A stretch of DNA of 64,000 nucleotides from Ancistrus triradiatus (Eukaryota > Chordata > Actinopteri > Siluriformes > Loricariidae). This document shows positions 56,822-64,000 of the stretch, in pieces; the first letter of the stretch is position 1, and each line of letters starts with the position of its first letter. The notes beneath the pieces are model-generated. The model was not told the DNA's origin. It saw only the letters and a list, made by a program, of their open reading frames with translations, and made no database searches. Both the position numbers and the translations under genes were made by a program. The stretch covers positions 434,001 to 498,000 of the forward strand of contig JAJAGP010000251.1 in NCBI GenBank assembly GCA_025084515.1, given 5' to 3'.

Positions 56822-57354
56822 GATCTACAAACCCTTAAGGGTTATGCACCTTGCCAATAGACTTTTACTGAGATGTGGTGCTGTGACCGTACATCAGGGC
56901 AGCTGTAATAGAAGAATCATATGTGTAAACACATCTTGTCTTGAACATCCCAGCTGGCATACAATTCAATTTCCAGACAGACAGAGATAAATGATACCTT
57001 TTTCTTCCATTAGAGTGCTTGAATTTGCTCTGAGGGAATCATGATGGCAGTTATGCAACCAGTTACATTTCACTTGGTGTCATCTTTAAAAAATGAACCA
57101 AAACAGTGTTCGTTACATTTCATGGACCTTTATTTCATTTTTAGACAGCAAGAATCCAAGATATTTCATGTTCATTTAATAGTTAATTTAATTTGTTAAT
57201 AAACATTCATTCTTGCATTTCAGGCCTGCAATGCATTACAAAAAAGTTGGATGGGGCAATGTAGGGCTAGTAATGAAGTAAAAACATAAATGATGTCATC
57301 AGGTGATTATAATCATGATTTGGTACTAAAGCAGTATCCATGAAAACCTGAGGT
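56516..57354. other. Unassigned stretch with (ATT)n microsatellite
   Basis: A TTA/ATT repeat lies at about 56783-56820. The rest looks unique and no gene is seen. Confidence 0.5.
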
Positions 57355-58210
57355 TGGCAGAGGATCTTCGATTTGTCAATAAATTTATTGAAACAAACAA
57401 AATTATGAAATGTTTAAAACCAGTGTTCCTCAAAGAAAGTTTGGAAGTTATTTAAAATCAGATCAGATTCAGATTCATTTGTCACATGCACAATTATACA
57501 AGGTACAACTTGCAGTTAAATGTTTTTATGGATCTTTTAAGTGAAATGGACTTGCATATGCTGTATCTTTCACTACAGCGCATAATATCATCAAATGATG
57601 CACAGTATCTGGAGGTATTTTCGTTCGTAAAGGGCAAGGGCACAGGCCTAATGTGAAAACCTGTGATCTTTGATCCCTCAGACAGCACTGCATCAATAGC
57701 TGATATAACCACATGCGCAAGGGATTACTTTGGCAAACCTTTGTCAAGCACTACAATACATTACATTCACAAATGTCACAAATGTTACTTTGCATCAAAG
57801 AAACCTTACGTTAAGCTTGTCCAGAAACAGCATTTACTGCTCTGAGCTCAAAGGCATTTGGGATGGCCACCACATGAATCAATATTCCAGATCTTTTTTT
57901 TTTGAAGAAATGGACACCATGTGGCCTGGACCAAGGATGAAAAGAATTGTCCAGACTTTTATCAGCAACAAGCCCAAATGCCAGGATCTATCATGATAGA
58001 TGGGGTTGGTATGGGGTTGTGTTGGTGCACTTGGCCAAGGTAATTTACACTTCTGTGATGGCAGCACTGATGCTGAAAAGTTATACATCGAGATTTTAGA
58101 GCAACATATGCTGCCTTCAAATCTTCACATCTATGAATTTTACAAAAAGACAATGCAAAACAAGCCTTTGCATTCACTATACAAATGATGATCCAATAAA
58201 AATCTGATAA
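57355..58210 (+). mobile_element. Decayed Tc1-like element (family O/P, copy P)
   Basis: It shares 'gtgttcctcaaagaaag', 'ctttgatccctcag', 'ggattactttggcaaacc' and a 'GSTDAEKLYIEILEQHML' coding block (58050-58115) with copy O. Frames are broken throughout. At about 57462-57530 a short 'gattcagattcatttgtcac' repeat is inserted. Confidence 0.6.
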
Positions 58211-59484
58211 CTCTTTTGACAAAGTTTCCTCAAAAATTCCATATGAAATATTATATTAATATTATATTAATAGTATTGCCTTGTCAACAAATGAACCATG
58301 AGCCTAGAAGTTTACATACGTTTTCCTGCATTTTAATTTTAAATGTATTATTGTCAATAAATGTAATGCATTCAAAGGTGTACCTAATATAATTAAACTT
58401 GACCTGGACTGTGAATAAGTCATGGGCTAGAAAGAGTAATGAAAAAGTGCAATTGTTAGTGTATTATTAGACAGAATGCTTTGAATGGATCACTTTTAAT
58501 GACTATAATGGGGAAAACCATGTAATTCCAAAGGGTTCCATTGTAGCTCCAGGTCTATGAAAAAGAGGGTAAGAGTTCTGTGAATGGTCCATGCAGAATC
58601 CTCCCACTAACCTTCTGGATGTCTTCATGGAATGTTGCCCTGAGTCTCTGACCATTATTCATGCACAAATGCCTTTTGGAACATTAAAATGCCTGCCTGA
58701 TTTATTCCATAACTGCATGTCTTCCTGATTTTTTTCTGCTTGATATAATATTGTAAAGGGAAGGGTTTTTCTGCTTTTGGTTTCCAAGGCAACAGCTTGA
58801 AAATGTGGATTATTTTAGGGAAAAACATAATTCCCAGGATTAATGCAACACACAAGGGTGTAGATCCTTTATGTACCCTAGTTTCAGTAATGCTTTTTAC
58901 CCAACCTTGTCTAATTAATGGTAAGTTGATCGGTCAGTATGTAGCCAGTTAATGTTCCTTGTAATCAAAATGTGCTAATGACTAGAAAGACAATCTATTA
59001 AAAAGGATAAATTGCTAATGATGTAATTGACAGCCGGGAGGTAGCTGCATGACTTTGGGAGCCTCTGAGATGGGGTTGCAGAGAAAATTGTGTTAAACAA
59101 ATTTGGCAGTACATCAGGAAGCTCTTAAAGAGTGAAGAGGCAGTTCAAGCATAGCCCTGCCTTTTTATCAGTGCTATGGTATTCTAGCACCACTGAAAAG
59201 TGTTTTGACTTTTATTTTTACCAAGCCAATACCTACTCCACAGTTTATTTAATACATTTCATTAATGACTGTTGATTGTTAATGAACAAACAATGAACAC
59301 CCACTGCTGACCAATGAATAAAACGTATTTGCAGGCATGCAATCTCCATAGGATGGTTCAGACTGCAGGGCTTAGTTACTTTTGAAGTGGCAAGCTCATA
59401 GGATGTCACTTTCTGACAAATCGAATGTCTGACCTGCCTCAAGCCACTGCAATGGTTCTGGCCTGTCTGGGAGCTCCACAAACA
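58211..59484. other. Unassigned, mostly unique stretch
   Basis: No gene is supported. The part at about 58900-59060 is rich in TAATTA/TAATTG/TAATGA motifs and free of recognised repeats. Confidence 0.45.
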
Positions 59485-59655
59485 CTACCTAGATAGCAGA
59501 CAATTCTGGGCCAGGAATGGCTCAGTTTTGGCGCTTGTGGTTCAGTCATGGTAATGGCAACTTGTGAACCACATTTGATCAAGGCTTGATCAAATGTGGT
59601 CCACAAGTGCCAAAACTGAGCCTTACTTGGCCCAGAATTGTCTGCTATGTAGGTA
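59485..59655. repeat. 171-bp near-perfect palindrome
   Basis: The arms 'ctacctagatagcagacaat...' and '...attgtctgctatgtaggtag' pair, and continue through 'ctgggccaggaatggctcag' versus 'ctgagccttacttggcccag'. A central 'ttgatcaaggcttgatcaa' forms the turn. It has no coding content. Confidence 0.9.
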
Positions 59656-59959
59656 GTCTTGAAAAAGTCCATTATGACATTCAGACCCTGGGTTCCATGT
59701 GGCTCACATGTAACCTACCATAGGTTGTGCAGGATTTGCCTTTAGAGCTAAATGTGACCCGCCTGGGCAGTTTTGACCATGTACTGGCAGCCAGATTCAG
59801 TTGATGTCATCGCTACCAATCCACAGTTGTAAAAGAATAAAGGCAAGTGTGGATCTTTTATCATCAAGATATTGGCCATGTTGGATGAGGGACCATCTCC
59901 CTGCTTCTGCAACAGCAGCTCCTAGCAAACGATTGCAGTTTCTGTATGAGTGTGGGATG
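59656..59959. other. Unassigned spacer
   Basis: No recognised feature. Confidence 0.5.
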
Positions 59960-61410
59960 ACTATGTGTTACGATTCATCTTATTAAAAACGATGACGAAT
60001 CGTTAAAACGTAAAATATAAGAGTTTGGGACCCAATCGCAGTTAGCTCCAGGTGGAATAAGTGAACTGAAATGAAATAAAGAAATAAAACAATAATTAAC
60101 AAAAATACAAATAAATAAATAACAAAGAAAAACCGAGCTCAGAACCGCGCTGGAGGGAGAGAGCGAAAGGCGGGGGGAAAAACCCCCGCATGCACTATCC
60201 TGGAGAAAAGGGGGGTGCTAAGCCGGGTCACGACGCGCAGGCGCAGAATGGTGCGTAGCGTCAGGCAGAAAGGGGGGAGAGAAGCCGGGAGTGATCGCGA
60301 AAAAAAAAAAAAGTGAAAGCTTACCCTACGCTAAAACTACTCCCTGACGGTTACCTCGCGCCTCCTAGCGCTACGGGAACTGAGCCCCTAAATGGGCTCA
60401 GTTCGTCCGCTCTCCCTAAACAAAAAAGGAAACGAAGGAAAAGCGCGGCAGGCTCTGTCACGAGCTCGAGACAGGTGAGGTCTCTGGTACACGCGGCGAA
60501 TAGTAAATGCACTTCAAGGTCATAGCTGCGAACGAGGGGCACAAGCCGCATGAGGGTTGAATGATGCAATACCTGCCAAGCCTGCGAGGCTCTTAAATTA
60601 TATAATATATAATGAAATTATATAATAAAGTTGCGAATTATGCCGCAATCGCGTAGCTTACAGACGGCCATGCGCGATTGCAGCGGCTGCCAGAGATCCT
60701 ACCGAGAAAACTAGACCGAGGCTGCCTTCTAGCATCAGTTAGTAGGACCTCGGACAGTACCCCCCCAGGGCGCCTCTGGCTTGCCGGACACACTCAGGGT
60801 TGAGCGTCTGGCACACTGGGTGGCCCTGGAAAGCAGGGCAAGCCTCTACAAAGGAGCTGAAAGGGAGGGTGGGACAGGTCATGCAAGGTGCAATGCCTGG
60901 CCTGGACTCGAAGACCGACCTGACTGGCTTAAGGGCGGAAATCAGCGCTGGCAGCTCAGGGACGGAACTCAGCGGCTCAGGGGCGGAGCTCGGCGCTGGT
61001 GGTTCAGGGATGGAGATCGACGGCTCAGCGGTGGAGCTCGGCATTGGTGGCTCAGGTCGGCACTGGTAGCCTAGCGATGTTCCTTGTGTTCTTGCTCATG
61101 TTGTTGAGTCTAGCCTCACCATGCCATGTCCTTCGTGTCCTTGCTCATGTTATTGAATCTAGCCTAGCCATGTTCTTTGTGTCCTTGCTCATGTTATTGA
61201 GTCTAGCCTAGCCATGTTCTTTGCGTTCTTGCTCATGTTCTTTGTATTCTTGTTCCCGTTGTTATGTCTAGCCTAGCCCATGTTCCACGTATTCTCGTTC
61301 ACGCGCTATTCCTAGCCTTATTGTGTGCCTGGGGAACTCTTTGTTAAATAAATCACTGCCTTTTTTAACTGGAACCTGCATTCGTCTGCCCATGCCTCGC
61401 TGCCCCAGTG
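59960..61410. mobile_element. GC- and CpG-rich block, probable retroelement remnants
   Basis: The base composition differs sharply from both flanks. At the left, read on the minus strand, 'ctgcgattgggtccc' and a terminal '...gattcgtaacaca' resemble the 3' end of fish LTR-type elements. At the right, read on the + strand, AATAAA (61347-61352), 'aactggaacctgcattcgtc' and '...ccccagtgaca' form a similar end. The minus frame 60739-61044 encodes a proline-rich repeat (PEPPAPSSAPEP). A hairpin GAACTGAGCCC/GGGCTCAGTTC lies at 60377-60404. No reverse transcriptase, protease or integrase motif was found. Confidence 0.4.
61063..61312 (+). repeat. Minisatellite, about 44-64-bp units
   Basis: Units start 'tctagcctagcc' at 61108, 61158, 61202 and 61266 and contain 'atgttctttgtgtccttgct' variants. 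They lie in the right half of the GC-rich block. Confidence 0.75.
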
Positions 61411-61679
61411 ACAATTGTCATCCGACATAATTTCCCAACCGTCCTATTGCCCTTGGCTAAATAGAAGTTAATCCCTGAAGTTATCGGAGCAGAGGCATAT
61501 ATAGAGGGAGTTAAAAGTGTGAGACTGCTAGTGAATTTCTTGTATTTAGCAATTTTTTTCTCAATTTTAATGTCATGTTTTCTATTACAAATCATACAAT
61601 ACGCATAATAAATAAAGTGAAAGATTGAAGAAGAAAACTGAATCAAAATAATCAAAATAAAGTATTTGGCATGTTTACT

Positions 61680-61980
61680 GTGATAACAGTTTGCTCTTGA
61701 GCTGCCATAGACTCCACATCTTTGTGCAATTCAGATGACCCATGTTATCCCAGCATTATTTTCATGGTATGATTTCCAAAGAGCATATTGTCTTGTTACT
61801 GAAGGCTGTCTCTGTCTTCTATAAATGCTTGATGAGGTTTAGGTCAGGTGACTGTGGAGGAAAGTCCATGACAGTCAGATTTCACTCAAATCACTACATG
61901 ACTTACAGTAGAGAAAGAATTGGATTAAATTGCAAAATAGATTTATTCTAGTGGTCTCAGACTTTTGGCCACTAATGTAT
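61680..61980 (-). mobile_element. Tc1-type end fragment
   Basis: The reverse complement of 'ttgatgaggtttaggtcagg' and 'tgactgtggagg' gives PPQSPDLNLI, the conserved region before the catalytic Glu. The + strand then closes with 'gtggtctcagacttttggcc', a Tc1-type terminus. Confidence 0.6.
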
Positions 61981-62677
61981 AACCATGGTTTTGGATGTGA
62001 CATTCAGGTCTACAGTATGGATTTGTGTATGCCAGTTGACTGGATTTTGAAAGCTGGATTTTGAAATTCAGTGCAGTGCATTATGGCAATACTGACCCAT
62101 ATATCAATATCCAGAGAGCTGAATTCCTACTGTATTATATTATCATACAATTACCTCATTTTAAAGTGCCTTTGAACAGAATGTATTAGCTGCTTGATAG
62201 AGCCTGTGTGTATTGACCAAGCTTTTATTTATTCTCCTGAAAGTGCTGAGATTTTTTGCTGACAGATGAGCACTGATGAGAGAAGATACTTGAATGATTG
62301 CAAGGAAGCTAATGGATTAGATACTTATTTGTTGATTTTTCAAGAGTCTCCCACCTCACAAAGCTTGATTAAAGCTTGCAATGGGGAAACAGCCTATCAC
62401 TGTGTCTTAACCCTGCCATGTTTAAGTTATGACAGGCTTGAAATTTCAAGTTGCTGATGAAACAACAGGGTCTGATTTAAAAATGAGCAGATCTTTGCAC
62501 AGTGTTTGTTGTCATGGTGTTAAAAATCTTGTTGAATCTTGTTTGTCCAATAAACCTTGAGGCATATAAACCTAATCTGGGCAAGGAGCCCATTATCTAT
62601 AGCAGCAGCACATTTTCAAAATACGGCAACTCTCAAAATTCAATAGTTGCCTCTCTCGGTCGCTTGCTCGCTCGCTC

Positions 62678-62746
<69 letters not shown>

Positions 62747-63214
62747 GTGCAAGTGTTTCCTGTTTTATCATCACAGCTTGTCTCATAAACCGCCAGCCAT
62801 CTGACATCTGATAGGCCATTGCGAAAGCATGTTCCTAAATAAAATGGACCCCAGTGTTAACAACAGAAACATATCAAGTGTTTCAAGGTTCATGTATTTG
62901 TGTTTGTGCAGCACAAAAGTTGCCATAGCATATTTAAAACAAATTTAGTAAAGCTGATAGTAATTTGTTTTGACATGACAGATAATTGCTTCATTGAGAT
63001 ACACTATTACTGTATTTGTCAGGTTTTTTTAATGGTTTTACACCATGCTGCATAATAGTGAATGATGTGGGACTGAAATGTTCTGGTACAGCTGCCAAAC
63101 TCTCCATTAACTGAACTGCATTAGAAAGTTACATAGAAAACGTAGTGGTAGCAATATTGTCTGTTCATATTTAATGGAGGTGGTGGACAGATAAAGTCAT
63201 AATTTATCTTTTGT
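61981..63214. other. Unassigned, mostly unique stretch with (CT)n(CA)n microsatellite
   Basis: (CT)n from 62682 to 62733 is followed by (CA)n to about 62746. No gene is supported. Confidence 0.5.
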
Positions 63215-63530
63215 TCATTCATTTTCTATTCCTGCTTAATTCAATATAGGGTCACGGGGCAGGGGGCTATTCGCCATGTGGTGCAAAGGCTGGAACCAAC
63301 CCTGGAAAGGCCAGCAGTCAATCACAGAGGACACTCAAACTGGTACAGTTTAGAGACTACAGTTGACCAAATGCATGTCTTTGGAATGTAGGTGGAAATC
63401 AGATTACTTGGAGGAAACCCATATAGACACTGAGAGATCGTATAACTCTACACAGGCAGGACTCATGTTTTCTGTAGCTGGGAGATGACAGCTCAAACCA
63501 CTGTGTAACCATGCCAACTGCATCCTTTAG
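63215..63530 (-). repeat. Dispersed teleost repeat, minus orientation
   Basis: The reverse complement shows 'gagtcctgcctgtgtagagt', 'cacctacattccaaagacat' and a closing '...accctatattgaattaagca'. The family's order of parts is kept. Confidence 0.5.
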
Positions 63531-64000
63531 ATATAACAAAATAGCAGACTTGCATGTCAAAGTGAATGTCAAAGGCCCGCCTTGGTTGGTGCTAAAAGAC
63601 AATGTCACCTGCAAATAACTGAGACATCACCTCTAGTCCTCTATAAAATACCCCATTTCAGTATCAGCTGTGTCTTGATATGCTATACCACAAACAGGAG
63701 TGGAGTCAAGATGCACCTTTGACTTTGAGTAAATGCCAAGTATGCAGACAAATCTCACTATATTCATACAGAGACCAGACTGCATGAAGTAATGACCTTC
63801 ACTGCAGCCCCATGACACCTCTCATCTGAATCAGGAAATCCCTCTGAGAACCTGTCATGAAATTATACTAAATGATAAAAAATATGTCCATGTGGCAGAG
63901 TAGTATACTATGCTAGCCCACCACCACAGGGTTTGAGTCCCTGGCTGGATCTAGCTTCACATGCTGGCTGTTTCTAATGGAGGAGATGCTGGTCAGGAGA
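63531..64000. other. Right edge, unassigned
   Basis: At 63905-63960 'cagggtttgagtccctggc' resembles a tRNA-like repeat head running to the window edge. No gene is seen. Confidence 0.35.

Noticed and set aside
60739..61044. Proline-rich 101-residue minus frame as a host gene
   Set aside because: It is made of short GC-rich tandem repeats within a probable retroelement block, with no exon signals. It is described under that block.
62502..62804. 100-residue frame
   Set aside because: It runs through a (CT)n(CA)n microsatellite.

Overview
The window is nuclear DNA from a vertebrate, almost certainly a teleost fish. It carries two intron-containing vertebrate genes, both on the minus strand, in a sea of fish-type Tc1 transposons, V-SINE-like and L2-like retroelements, fold-back elements and microsatellites. 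An otophysan such as a catfish is possible, but the sequence alone does not settle it. There are no operons, CRISPR arrays, rRNA genes or convincing tRNA genes.

Gene layout: (1) dclre1b (Apollo/SNM1B nuclease), four coding exons between 8452 and 3103 on the minus strand, with a probable 3' UTR below 3103 and a CpG-bearing 5' flank at about 8450-9750 holding two palindromic CRE sites. (2) An adenosine A1-type receptor (adora1), two coding exons at 28341-28001 and 22745-22073 on the minus strand, separated by a 5.3-kb intron. The intron contains two Tc1 copies and a fold-back element that ends about 40 bp from the splice donor. All splice junctions of both genes can be read directly and restore continuous frames. 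No other host protein-coding gene is supported.

The rest is mobile DNA. At least fifteen Tc1/mariner-type copies from about nine families were recognised. One (9760-11352) is structurally complete, with an uninterrupted 343-residue DD34E transposase and four regularly spaced internal/terminal repeats. It abuts a second, decayed Tc1 (11355-12948) across one shared TA dinucleotide. The decayed element carries a short interstitial telomeric tract. A second shared-TA-type junction occurs near 44760. Other elements are a DD38E-type transposase split by a dispersed repeat (35990-37428), a Tc1 copy split by an L2-like LINE (48448-50285), a Tc1 nested in another Tc1 with loss of the host's catalytic region (44762-46736), a Penelope-like GIY-YIG remnant at the left edge, a hAT-like MITE, and a GC-rich block (59960-61410) that looks like retroelement 3' ends facing outward. 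From about 56.5 kb to the right edge repeats are sparser and no gene was found.
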